NCBI GenBank assembly: GCA_917880885.1
Contig: OU862919.1
Span: 55,403,058 to 55,467,057 of the forward strand
Source of the DNA: Limnephilus marmoratus
Taxonomy: Eukaryota > Arthropoda > Insecta > Trichoptera > Limnephilidae
Length of the DNA: 64,000 nt
Direction: 5' to 3'
The notes under the pieces: generated by a model
Told to the model about the DNA's origin: nothing
Database searches by the model: none
What the model saw: the letters and a program-made list of their open reading frames with translations, nothing else
Shown here: in pieces, positions 55,150 to 64,000 of the stretch
How the letters are laid out: the number at the start of each line of letters is the position of its first letter
How positions within the stretch are numbered: the first letter of the stretch is position 1
Program-made: the position numbers and the translations under genes

Positions 55150-55560
55150 ATTAATTTTACGGCCTCCGTGGTCGAGGGGTAAGGCTCTTGACTTGTAATC
55201 TGAAGGTAGCTGGATCGAATCCCGGCGTGCCCAAATAAATTTTATTTGATTAATTTGTGCTACTTCACAAATAATTAAATAAAAATAATACATAAATGTT
55301 TTTGAAGCACGTTCCAGAGTGGAAGATACGCTCAGGTGAAAGACCACCATTCAGAATTGAAACGTTGCTTAAAATAGCCTTAGCTGTGTTAGGTGACCAG
55401 ATCTGAATAGCCGGGTACTTACCCATCTTCCTCTTCTTCATCTCCTATCCCTCCCCACCACCTTCAGCCTCACAACATATCTCAATTGGGGATGCCATAG
55501 TTTCACTGGCTCCATATGGGAGCATCTGGGACTCAAGGAATTCACAAAATAAAACGGTGG
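55150..55560 (+). mobile_element. tRNA-derived SINE (family S)
   Basis: The head at 55152-55232 has an A box (TGGTCGAGGGG) and a B box (GGATCGAATCC) in tRNA order. The middle part is AT-rich. The 3' domain (about 55370-55545) shares gtgaccagatctgaa, catcttc, cccc-ttcagcct and ggatgccatagtttcactgg with 59405-59565 (+) and 17690-17850 (-). It ends near a caaaataaaac tail. Transcription by RNA polymerase III from the internal promoter is expected; mobilisation would use a LINE. Confidence 0.7.
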
Positions 55561-56880
55561 TTGGATTAACAGGATTGTATTGTTAATTATATTTTATTCC
55601 TCTTTACCTTTATTAAATAATTTGCGTTAATGCTCCAACGTACGCACATGTCACTGTTTTTACGTGATACAGTGATTATAGGTAGGGAACACTTAGGGGA
55701 ACACTAATTAGTGCCTTATCAATGTGATATTTCAGGGAATCCTCAAATCAATTCGCATTTAACACTTTTGATATCTAAACAAAAGAAAACAAGTTGAACA
55801 GAAAGCCTACCGCAAGCTACAAAATAATGTTTCAAAAATGACCAACAAACTAAAGTATTATTTTATATTAACCTATCACACAATATAAGATCCAGCGCAA
55901 TTTAAATAAGTTAGCCAACAAAAGAGGAGGGGGAGGGAAACGGTAAATATTACCGCTAATTTTTACCGGTAATTCGTTGACCGAAATTGCTATTCTTGTG
56001 AAACCGCGACGTTCAATGTTAGAAGGCATGAACTGACTATACATGCGCCTACATGTGTACTTTGCACTCACCCTCCACTTATTAAAATCAGATCAGTTGC
56101 ATTCGATCTTCCAGATAAACGTACTACAAAGTTGAAAAAGATTGCTAAAATAAATGAATCGTACGGATGTGCGCCTGCTACTTTTCAAGCAATCATCAAA
56201 ACCCCCATCGAAAGTCCGAAGTCTAATAACAAGAAACTTATAATTTCACAAAATATAATAAAAATGTCCAAAACCTAGAAAGCTCAAAACTTTATTTTGG
56301 GCCGTACCAAATCTTCAATTGGGCCGCAGGTTGGGTATGCCTGATTTAAATCAGCATTCAAAACAAACGTCACCAATACAACAACAACAAAAAATTAAGA
56401 AAGACGAATATTTTCGAGTTGCGTATAACCTTACAATATACTACCATTACAAAAATCGGAAAAGCAGAAAAAAATACTAACATACAAAACATTTCGTTCG
56501 TGTATCTATAATTTTTACAATTTACAATGTTTTTTTTTCTTTATTTTCATTCAAAACTGCTGTACTACATGTGAATTGACTTTTCAGCAGAAATCAATCA
56601 GAGAAACATCATTTTAATGTGTTCTTGGCTTTACGACTCTTCCAAACAAGATTATTTTTAATATTATATCAATTTACCACCCCCAAACTCCAGCAAATCC
56701 CAATTTCTCAATGAAATATCTGCAATTCTGTCCCAATAAGCCCCAAAAGAAAATGTTTTACTTATAGGAGATATTAATCGATTTCTATTAATTAAAATAT
56801 CAAAACCCACTTATTATGGCATTCGACAATACAACGTCTGTTAATTGTTTAATTAATCAAATGCATTTGTGGTGCAACAA
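55561..56880. other. No gene recognised
   Basis: AT-rich non-coding sequence. Short frames (for example 55868-56071 on the minus strand) have no motif. Confidence 0.5.
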
Positions 56881-57090
56881 GGGAAGCGGTTGTAGCTGGA
56901 AAAGTTACGCGTACCTGTTCAGAAGGGAAGCGGTTATAGCTGGAAAGTTACGCGTACCTAAGTAGAAGGGATGCGGTTGTAGCTGGAAAAGTTACGCGTA
57001 CCTATTTAGAAGGGAAGCGGTTGTAGCTGGAAAAGTTACGCGTACCTGTTCAGAAGGGAAGCGGTTATAGTTGGAAAGTTACACGACCTG
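56881..57090. repeat. Minisatellite: five copies of a 43-44 bp unit
   Basis: gcggttgtagctggaaaagt, then tacgcgtacc, repeats at 56886, 56930, 56973, 57017 and 57061, with gaaggga between units. Copies alternate between two variants (ttgtagctggaaaag and ttatagctggaaag), so an older two-unit repeat may have been amplified. Confidence 0.92.
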
Positions 57091-57214
57091 TATGGACCAC
57101 ATATTTGTCTGATTTAACATCGGTTGTCAACATAGCCATGCTCTTTCCTTTAATATTAAATAAAATCGACGAAAATATTCATAATTGTAAGTATCATGCC
57201 TTTCTTGAGGAACA

Positions 57215-57475
57215 AGATTGCAATATGTTCCAATTTTAAGGAATTGCATCGACAAAATAAAATTATCATTTATTAAAAATCCAAAAAAAAGAAATCAGCC
57301 AATAAAATCCTGCATATATCCAGATATCTTAGAAACCATAAAAACTATTCACTACACAGAAGGTGGAAGAATTTTCCAAATGATAAATTCTTTGAATTAG
57401 AATATGAAATGTTCAGAAATTGTTACATAATAATGGTATCGAACCGCCTGATTACAGACTTATAGACAAATTAAA
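57215..57475 (+). pseudogene. LINE ORF2 C-terminal fragment
   Basis: The frame reads CPILRNCIDKIKLSFIKNPK, then SCIYPDILETIKTIHYTEGG and, after a shift, FPNDKFFELEYEMFRNCY. This resembles the far C-terminus of LINE ORF2 in style only. Confidence is low because no RT motif is attached. Confidence 0.35.
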
Positions 57476-57690
57476 AAAGTATTTTATTTTATTTATAATA
57501 ATAAAATAAAATACTTTTTTGTTTAAAACCACGAGATTTATTAATTTATGAACCGACCGGTTTCGCTTTACTCAAGTATCTTCAAGGTACAAATTAATAC
57601 TAAACGAAGTTCTTTGTTGTAAAGCGAAACCAATCGGTTCATAAATTAATGAATCTCGTGGTTCTAAACAAAAAAGTATTTTATTTTATT
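57476..57690. mobile_element. Palindrome of Penelope terminal type (copy 1)
   Basis: Arms at about 57505-57568 and 57630-57690 are reverse complements (aaccacgagatttattaatt against aattaatgaatctcgtggtt). Each contains AAGCGAAACC and (A/C)(A/G)(T/G)TCGGTTCA, the GAAAC core with following hairpin. The palindrome-bearing arms are also echoed by aaaaaagtattttatttta at 57476. The layout equals that at 60461-60668. Confidence 0.7.
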
Positions 57691-57694
57691 AAAT

Positions 57695-57745
57695 ATGTCA
57701 AACCACAAAGTGATTGCTTTCTACAATAAAATTAATAATAAGTAA
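57695..57745 (+). CDS. Short PLE-like reading frame start (16 codons)
   Basis: An ATG lies 4 bp after the palindrome, and the frame is MSNHKVIAFYNKINNK. The first eight residues match the frame that follows the palindrome at 60.6 kb (MDNHKVIA). It is probably the truncated start of a Penelope ORF. Too short to prove. Confidence 0.35.
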   Translation: MSNHKVIAFYNKINNK

Positions 57746-59090
57746 CAACACAATGTTCAATTTAAATACTTACACCACCAACTTTATAACACAAGCCTCA
57801 CAGCTAGCTCGATCGACAGGGTCTCGTGTTCACAGTTCGTTCGGACTCGATTCAAGACAACTATTGCTTCGTCATTGATAGAATAAATGTAGGCAGGGTT
57901 ATAATAAATTACAAAATCTCTTGTCGCTTTTAAATAACTTGGGTATTTATTTATGACTCGACGCTCTAGGGAAAAATCCTTAAATTGGATAACTCATAAT
58001 TATACAAGATTTACGTACGTTTACCCCGTCACCGGATTACATCTGGGCGGGGCTTGGACATCGTCAGGAAATATCACTGAGTTGATTCAGATATATAAAA
58101 TTTAATTATATTTTAAAAACGCGTGTTACAGATAACTTAACGATTTGAATGCGATACGGCCCAGGAGGGCTTGCCCCGGGCGCTTAAGCGATGACCGGCC
58201 TGTCTGAAGTTAAAACCAAGAAGAGCCCGCGTAGGGCTCCCGCAGCCTCCCGCTGCCTGCCCTTACCCCTCTCACTGAAATCTGGGTCAATGAAGGCACA
58301 TCGGTGTTGCTAACTTATAACAAACCATATTAAATATCGAGTATCTGGCGCAAATCATCGTACAGGGGTTGGAAGTTAAGATTCAAGAAAGTATTTCGTG
58401 ACAAAATAAGGTTTGGAAAAAAAAAAAAATTTCTTAAAAGAAAGACAAACATTCCCAAAAGAAAGAATAACACAACAATATTTGTTTATAGAATGTTTGT
58501 ATGGTCTTCCCGAATAGCCGTTTGGATCACAATGTATTTTTTTAATCTTACCTATTAAACTCATATCCGTAACGCTGATCCCAATTCTGATGATTACGAT
58601 TTGCTTTGTCCTTTACGATTTGCTTTTTTTCGTTGTCATCTGTCATTCGGAAAGATAGAGCTGGTTTAGGAAATACATCGTTAAGTATTGAGCGAGTTGT
58701 ACTTCGATTGGCGGTTTCTGAGGACCATTTTTAACAATATCGGCATACGACAGGCTTACTTCCGTGGCATCACTACGATTCTGTGAATTACTGGTCCAAG
58801 GTCCGACTACAATCGCAATAATGTTCGTTGCCTGTGTTGGTTTTTATTAATTTGAATACTTCTACTCTCCTTATTAATACTTTTATGATGTTTGGACGCC
58901 CCGGTAAGATCTGTTCTTCAGAAAGCCTAATTATATAATTATGTTTTGTGGCAATAATAATTTTTGGATCATTTTTTGGCCCATTTCGTGATAAAATCAC
59001 ATTAACGGCGCGTTTGTAGCTAGTAATGTCGTTCCGAGGCATAAGGGGTTAAGAAATAATTAAAAGTTATTAAAAAAAATCCAAAAATTC
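57746..59090. other. No confident gene; one unassigned 84-codon minus-strand frame
   Basis: 58020-58310 is moderately GC-rich, with repeated gcccgcgtagggctcccgc-like short palindromes. 58788-59042 (-) encodes a Lys/Arg-rich frame (start MPRNDITSYKRAVNVILSRN, then PKIIIATKHNYIIRLSEEQI). It has a protein-like look and a continuation in other frames on either side, so it may be a decayed transposon or viral-like gene. I do not recognise it. Confidence 0.3.
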
Positions 59091-59094
59091 TGGG

Positions 59095-59590
59095 TATGGT
59101 AGCTCGGTGATAAAGCTATGATTTATGCAGGCATGTATCCATGTTCGTCGTCCGCTTATAAATAATTCAACACCCTATTTGAGTATGAAATGGCGGTGAA
59201 TTGAACGCGCGCTGACTTTACAAGCTCAGCGGTGGCGGTGAGATGACTTACCAGATAAAACATATTCATTCCGAACCAACCGAACATGGCTGTCATTAAT
59301 TTGGTGTAAGTAGATGGTTTGGTAAATTTTATTATTATTTTATCAGCTTCACTCACTATACACCAGAGTGCTGTATGCCCTTAGTAGATGTTATACTGAT
59401 ACACAATGGCAAATGACGTGTTTAGTGATCAGATCTGGAAAGTAGATACCTCTCATCTTCTTTTCCTGCCCATTCCCTTCAACCTAATAAATAGCGTACC
59501 GATTTAGAGATGCCATAGTCCCACTTGCCCAGTATGGAGCAGTTAGGTCTCTTGTGTATTATTCACTGAAAAAAAATTTTTTTTTTAAAA
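59095..59590 (+). mobile_element. SINE (family S), second plus-strand copy
   Basis: The head around 59098 (ggtagctcggtgataaagct) resembles a tRNA A-box region, but the B box is not clear. The 3' domain at 59405-59565 shares gtgatcagatctgga, ctcatcttcttttcctgccc, cttcaacct, gatgccatagtcccac and ctcttgtgt with the other copies, followed by A and T runs. The middle part (59160-59390) is not alignable by eye. Confidence 0.6.
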
Positions 59591-59599
59591 GAATTTTCT

Positions 59600-60460
59600 T
59601 CATTCTTGTAAAAAATGTGAAGCAATGGGGCGCATAATTTTTTTTGCAGTAAATATTTGTTAGTATTTGTGAAACGTACCCACTTGGGCAACAGTGTTAG
59701 TGTTTGCGATGTAATGCCCACGTAGGGCGACAGTGTTAGGTTAGGGGGCCCTATGTGTAAGCCAGTGTTAAGTTAGGTTACCTTATGTTAGCCGTGCATT
59801 GGTGCCAACGTTAGGTTAGGTACTTACTGTAAGGAGCAAAATGTAATGACAGGTTACGTTACCCTTCTTTAACCCGCGGATAGCTAAAGCGGCATTGACT
59901 CTTTTCCAAGGCGAGGGTTTCCATTATGACATACTTTCCTGTAAAAACGGGTGGTGAAACGAAGGTAAGGGAGAGTTAAAGAGACTTATTTACAGAACAT
60001 ATGGTTTATTCGTGGTAGTACATTTGCACAAGCGCCTCCAGAGGCGGAAACATTCACAAATACAAGGCGAGAACAGTAGCAAATGCATATTCCCCAATAT
60101 CAATTAATGGGGTGATTCTCTCTCTCAGGAACCGACTGGCTTTAGATTCGCGCTAGTAATTAACACTTTTGGCACAATAAAAAAGGGGTTTGCAAGTTAT
60201 TTAACTCACGTGTAATCACATTTTATGTTTATGGCCACCACAGAGGTCACGCCGGGGCCCGAGGTGAGAAAGAGCAGCTCAATTATCGGTTCCAGCAATG
60301 GTACGTGTCGTACACACTTCAAGCGTGCAGACGTGCGTTTTTGGGTGTCTCACCGTTGGAATTGGCGCTTAAAAATGCACTGGGAATCTATACGCGCGTG
60401 TTGTCATGAATGCTCTCTGAATTCAAGAGGGCGAACGCCGGCAATAATAAATAAATAATT
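59600..60460. other. No gene recognised; short direct repeats
   Basis: 59680-59735 contains two copies of a cccac(t/g)(t/a)gggc(a/g)acagtgttag unit. Three gttaggtta strings follow up to 59822. A 77-codon plus-strand frame (60225-60458) has no recognisable motif. Confidence 0.4.
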
Positions 60461-60668
60461 TTCTATAAATAAATGAAACAATTTAACTTTGTTTGAACCA
60501 CTTTTATATTTGAGTAAATCCGACCGGTTTCAGAACGACCGTTCCTTCTTCAGGGCAAATGTATACTATATAAATGTATCCCTGAAGAAGGAACGGTCGT
60601 TCTGAAACCGGTCGATTTACTCAAATATAAAAGTGGTTCAAACAAAGTTAAATTGTTTCATTTATCTA
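60461..60668. mobile_element. Palindrome of Penelope terminal type (copy 2)
   Basis: Arms of about 90 bp (60465-60555 and 60578-60665) are near-perfect reverse complements, around a loop of about 25 bp. Each arm holds CTGAAGAAGG, a GAAC-GGTC-GTTC hairpin and GAAACCGGTCG, the hammerhead-like order seen at 12002. Only one or two mismatches are visible between the arms, so it is young. It has no ORF of its own. Confidence 0.8.
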
Positions 60669-60670
60669 TA

Positions 60671-60829
60671 ATGGATAACCACAAAGTTATAGCCACATTC
60701 AAAAGTAAAATAATTTTCTCTTTTGATCGTTTGATTGAAGCGGAACTCGTTGTTGACAACAATGCATTGTACCAACTTTTAGTGGCACACACTTTATTTA
60801 TTAATGAACTTACGTCCAATTTACAATAA
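60671..60829 (+). CDS. Short frame after the palindrome, PLE-like start
   Basis: The ATG lies at the edge of the palindrome. The frame has 52 codons (start MDNHKVIATFKSKIIFSFDR, end LTSNLQ). It shares MxNHKVIA with the frame after the palindrome at 57.7 kb. It could be the N-terminus of a Penelope ORF, cut short by a stop. No RT motif is present. Confidence 0.4.
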   Translation: MDNHKVIATFKSKIIFSFDRLIEAELVVDNNALYQLLVAHTLFINELTSNLQ

Positions 60830-60847
60830 AGTAGTACGAAATTTGGG

Positions 60848-61007
60848 AAAATGTACATTGTGAGAATAAAGGATGGATTATGAAAGCAAAGATAAATAGA
60901 GAAAACAGAAGTGAAATAGAATAGAAGAAAATGTACATTGTGAGAATAAAGGATGGATTATGAAAGCAAAGATAAATAGAGAAAACAGAAGTGAAATAGA
61001 AGAGTCA
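60848..61007. repeat. Perfect 80-bp tandem duplication
   Basis: gaaaatgtacattgtgagaa through gaagtgaaatagaa recurs exactly 80 bp later with no difference, so it arose very recently. It is non-coding. Confidence 0.92.
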
Positions 61008-61154
61008 AGCCAAATCAAGACTGCGAAAATTAGAGTAAATACCTATAAAATATTTTCAATTTTTTAGTGAGCGACAAAAATCATTTAGGCTTCTACCAAA
61101 AAAATCAAGGTCTTGACATGAGTTAACCATTCTACGCATCCTGTAGAGTGGAGA

Positions 61155-61489
61155 ATTATTATTTTTTTATTTTTTTTTTTTTTTATTTATGTATTAATTT
61201 GCTTACATGTTCATATTCAAATATGTTAATACCACTCTTCCATGGAAGCGTTAGCTTGTGTCTGGAAGAGTAGTGTACATTTTTTAATGCTATATTTAAG
61301 TTCTTAAATTACAATGTGAATATAAAAAACAATAAGTTGTAAGTTCGGTGATATGTGATTATAAGTATTTATCTACTATCAAAACAATTTTACTGTTTGG
61401 ATAATGTGTCCAGAATTATTGTAATTAGTTGCTAAAATCTATACAAAATTTAACTTATTTGAAGAATGGAGTATCACTTGGAAACTGAG
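61155..61489 (-). mobile_element. 3' UTR and poly(A) tail of the CR1-type LINE
   Basis: On the minus strand about 330 bp of UTR follow the stop codon. They include a small hairpin cttccatggaag (about 61240) and end in an A-rich tail, seen as a T-run at 61160-61195. The left flank at 61140 is gagaattattattttttt. Confidence 0.8.
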
Positions 61490-64000
61490 TTATAAGTAGA
61501 TTAGATTAGTCGGAAACTGTTTTTTTTTTTTTTTGAGATTATCTTTAAAATATTTTTTAACAGTGTTTATTAATTGGATTTTATCATTTATTTTTCTAAT
61601 TTCATCCGGTAATCGGTTGAAAATAAGTCTTCCTTGATAAGTATAATAATTTTGTGCAAAGGAAGTGTTTAATTTTGGGCATGAAAAAATATATTTATGT
61701 CTAGTACGGTTTTCAGTTATAAATTGAAATTTTTCTTTTTCTTTTATAATTTGAATCAATGCATTTCTATTGTATAGATCTTTGAAAGATGGTACTTGGA
61801 ATTCCTTAAATAATTGATCCGTTGGGTAGTCAGAAGGTTTTTTTAATATGATTTTAATTATTAGCCTCTGCACAACTTCAATTGGGGAAAGATTAGTTTT
61901 GTATGCGGATCCCCAGCTAATGATAGCATATTGTAAAGTTGATTGAACCAAAGCGTAATATATTAGATATAAGTTTTTTACAGATAAAAAATTTCTGATT
62001 CTTAAAAATATATAAATCAATTTTCTAATTTTTTTTACAACTTGACAAATTTGTTCCTTCCATTTCAAATTTTTATCGATAATGACTCCTAAATATTTGA
62101 TTGTGTTTGTTGTTTTTAATATTGTGCAGTTTTGGATACAATAATTTTTACTATGTGTTTTGGAATTATCATGGATGATGATATCAATGTTTTTAGGGGT
62201 ATCATTTTTGTGTATTGCAAATGGAATTACAAATGTTTTATCACCATTTAGTGATAGTAAATTTTCGTCGAAGAAATTCTTTAAAATATTTATGTCTTCG
62301 GTGGCTTTAAATGTTACTTTTTCCCAAGTTTTATCGCTAATTATTAGTACCGTATCATCGGCGTATGAAGTAATTTGGCCATGTAGTGGTTGAAAAAAAA
62401 TGTCATTAACATATATGGTGAAAAGGATTGGTCCGATTACTGTACCTTGAGGGATTCCAAAGTCTGATATTTCTTTATCGCTATTAATCTGATTTATTTT
62501 TACGACTTGCGGTCGATTTTTTAGGTAGTTCGAAATCCATTTAATTGCATTGTCTTTTATACCTATATTGTTTAGTTTTTTTAGTAGAATCTCATGGGAT
62601 ATACTATCAAAAGCTTTTCTGAGATCAATAAATATACCGGCACATTTTTCACCTTTATCCAATGATTCATTGATGTATGAGGTTACATTAGCAATAGCAT
62701 CTTGTGTGCTGAGTGACTTTATAAAACCAAATTGGTTTTTTTGAAGAATTTTATTACTTTCTAGGAAACCGACCAATTGGTTTTTCACAATTTTTTCAAA
62801 AATCTTTCCAATGTTTGAGATTAGACAAATTGGGCGATAGTTAGTTACTTGTTGAGGATCTCCAGATTTATAAATAGGTGAAATAATTGTATTTTTATAG
62901 TTTGTCGGAAATATTCCCTCCGTTAAACTTAAGTTTATCAAATGAGTAATTGGTTTTACCAAATGAATTTTCATGGATTTTAGAAAATGTACTGTAATAA
63001 GGTCAAATCCGGGAGACGAACCTCCTTTCATGCCTTCTATTATTTTTAAAACTTCACTTTCTGAGGTTGTTTCAAATTTTGATAAATTATTTTGATTTTG
63101 TACATTTTCAATCGTTTGTTTTTTCGGGTTAAAAGATTTATTGATATTTTTCGCAAGATTTTTTCCTACATTAGCAAAAAAAGAATTAAAGATGTTTGCG
63201 CATTGTTTAGGTTGAATATTAGCATCTATTATTTTATTTTCATGTTCAATGTATTTTATTTTTTGTGTTTTTTTAGTGTTATCCATGGCTAAGTTGACTG
63301 TTTTCCATATTTGTTTATTGTTATTGTCTGTAGAAAGTATTTTATTTTTGAAATAGTCTTCTTTATTTTTTTTGATACAGTTTGTTAATTTATTTTTAAA
63401 TTTTTTGTAAAAAGTGTATGCTTTTTCATTTAGAGGATTTTTCAATGCTGTTTTATAAAGTTTTTCTTTGTTTCTAATTGATATTATAAGTCCTTGTGTT
63501 ATCCAAGGCTTTAAAATTCTTAGTTTAGATTTAATGCGGACTGTAGTTTCAGTAGTTGAATTTTTTATGTGTTGAGACAATATATTTTCAAAGTTTTTTG
63601 AGCAAGTCTCGGTATCATAACTATTTAACACGTTGTTCCATTGTTCATTTCTTAGTTTTTTGGATAAAATAGTCATATTTGTGTAGGAATTTGTCTTTGT
63701 TAGATTAAATTTTTTATGTTTAATTTTGTTATCATAGAGAAGAATGCATGCATGGTGGTCAGTTATATTCGTTTTCCAAACAATTGATTTGATTTTGTCG
63801 ATATCTTTAATATTTATGTTAGTCCATATATGGTCTAAACAAGATGGAGTGTGATTTTTTATCTCTCTCGTATTTTTATTAATGCACGATATGAAGTTAA
63901 ATTCAGTCATACAATTAATATATTCATTTTTGAAATTATTTTCTACGTTTTCATTAATGTTTAAATTGAAGTCTCCTGCAATAAAGCAAAGTTTATTACT
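61490..64000 (-). CDS. CR1-type LINE ORF2: endonuclease C-terminus and complete reverse transcriptase (runs off the window)
   Basis: The frame is open from the window edge (64000) to the stop at 61490, about 836 codons, with no lesion. It starts inside the AP endonuclease (CFIAGDFNLNI, LDHIWTNI, and the ITDHHACILLYD block with the catalytic His). The linker has KPWITQGLIISIRNKEKLYK. RT motifs: GGSSPGFDLITVHFLK, PIYKSGDPQQVTNYRPICL, QFGFIKSLSTQDAI, FIDLRKAFDSISHEIL, FGIPQGTVIGPILFTIYVND, catalytic SYADDTVLI, and LNGDKTFVIPF. The C-terminal part has KYLGVIIDKNLKWKEQ, YALVQSTLQYAIISWG and a Lys-rich end. With its intact frame and poly(A) tail it could be active if its 5' end is complete. Confidence 0.93.
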   Translation of the reverse strand, partial: SNKLCFIAGDFNLNINENVENNFKNEYINCMTEFNFISCINKNTREIKNHTPSCLDHIWTNINIKDIDKIKSIVWKTNITDHHACILLYDNKIKHKKFNLTKTNSYTNMTILSKKLRNEQWNNVLNSYDTETCSKNFENILSQHIKNSTTETTVRIKSKLRILKPWITQGLIISIRNKEKLYKTALKNPLNEKAYTFYKKFKNKLTNCIKKNKEDYFKNKILSTDNNNKQIWKTVNLAMDNTKKTQKIKYIEHENKIIDANIQPKQCANIFNSFFANVGKNLAKNINKSFNPKKQTIENVQNQNNLSKFETTSESEVLKIIEGMKGGSSPGFDLITVHFLKSMKIHLVKPITHLINLSLTEGIFPTNYKNTIISPIYKSGDPQQVTNYRPICLISNIGKIFEKIVKNQLVGFLESNKILQKNQFGFIKSLSTQDAIANVTSYINESLDKGEKCAGIFIDLRKAFDSISHEILLKKLNNIGIKDNAIKWISNYLKNRPQVVKINQINSDKEISDFGIPQGTVIGPILFTIYVNDIFFQPLHGQITSYADDTVLIISDKTWEKVTFKATEDINILKNFFDENLLSLNGDKTFVIPFAIHKNDTPKNIDIIIHDNSKTHSKNYCIQNCTILKTTNTIKYLGVIIDKNLKWKEQICQVVKKIRKLIYIFLRIRNFLSVKNLYLIYYALVQSTLQYAIISWGSAYKTNLSPIEVVQRLIIKIILKKPSDYPTDQLFKEFQVPSFKDLYNRNALIQIIKEKEKFQFITENRTRHKYIFSCPKLNTSFAQNYYTYQGRLIFNRLPDEIRKINDKIQLINTVKKYFKDNLKKKKKQFPTNLIYL

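Noticed and set aside
55152..55232. tRNA gene on the plus strand
   Set aside because: The anticodon stem and acceptor stem are poor, and a SINE body with a repeated 3' domain follows.
56881..57090. CRISPR array
   Set aside because: Units are contiguous with no unique spacers, and the context is animal DNA; it is a minisatellite.
59730..59822. Telomeric TTAGG repeats
   Set aside because: Only three separate gttaggtta strings, not a tandem array.

Overview
The window is AT-rich animal DNA made almost entirely of transposable elements. The mix of families is jockey-, CR1-, RTE- and R4-type LINEs, BEL/Pao and Ty3/gypsy LTR elements, a Penelope-like element with a GIY-YIG nuclease, Helitron, piggyBac, mariner and tRNA-derived SINEs. 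This points to an arthropod, most likely an insect; I cannot name the species. No host protein-coding gene could be supported with confidence, and nothing suggests bacteria or a DNA virus.

Layout. 1-1936: 3' end of a gypsy-like LTR element (LTR 1140-1936) sitting in a jockey-type LINE (1937-3975, +). That LINE abuts a second, opposite LINE fragment (3976-5698, -). 5701-6732: microsatellite, a short repeat and a poly(A)-tailed retroelement end. 6750-12430: a minus-strand BEL/Pao element (BEL-1) whose gag is split by a Penelope-like element (10048-12135) with a 12-bp target duplication. 13470-16680: minus-strand LINE whose ORF1 carries an SGNH-esterase-like domain and is split by a palindromic insert (15675-15885). 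16.7-18.2 kb: SINE pieces and a fold-back element with a tRNA-like centre. 18427-22376: minus-strand gypsy element with two nearly identical 267-bp LTRs but no reverse transcriptase. 22.4-24.45 kb: Helitron remnant. 24.85-26.4 kb: minus-strand LINE remnants. 26.7-27.3 kb: two inverted-repeat elements. 27318-29028: a second gypsy-like 3' end.

29030-46000 is one nested stack. An R4/Dong-type LINE (+) was split by a 13.8-kb BEL/Pao element (BEL-2, 29542-43351, -). BEL-2 was in turn hit by a piggyBac relic in gag (39653-42024) and, in integrase, by a DNA transposon with an 8-bp target duplication (31505-35937). That DNA transposon itself contains a nearly intact LINE (about 32005-35813).

46.2-64 kb is sparser: LINE fragments, a SINE with a 13-bp duplication, an open RTE-type ORF (50270-51964), a deleted mariner (53174-54105), SINEs, a 44-bp minisatellite, two palindromes of Penelope terminal type, and an intact CR1-type ORF2 running off the window end (61490-64000).

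The elements act in the usual two ways: reverse transcription (target-primed for LINEs, SINEs and Penelope; via LTRs for gypsy and BEL) and cut-and-paste or rolling-circle transposition. Several entries are deletion derivatives that would need enzymes supplied by intact relatives. Target duplications fix much of the insertion order.
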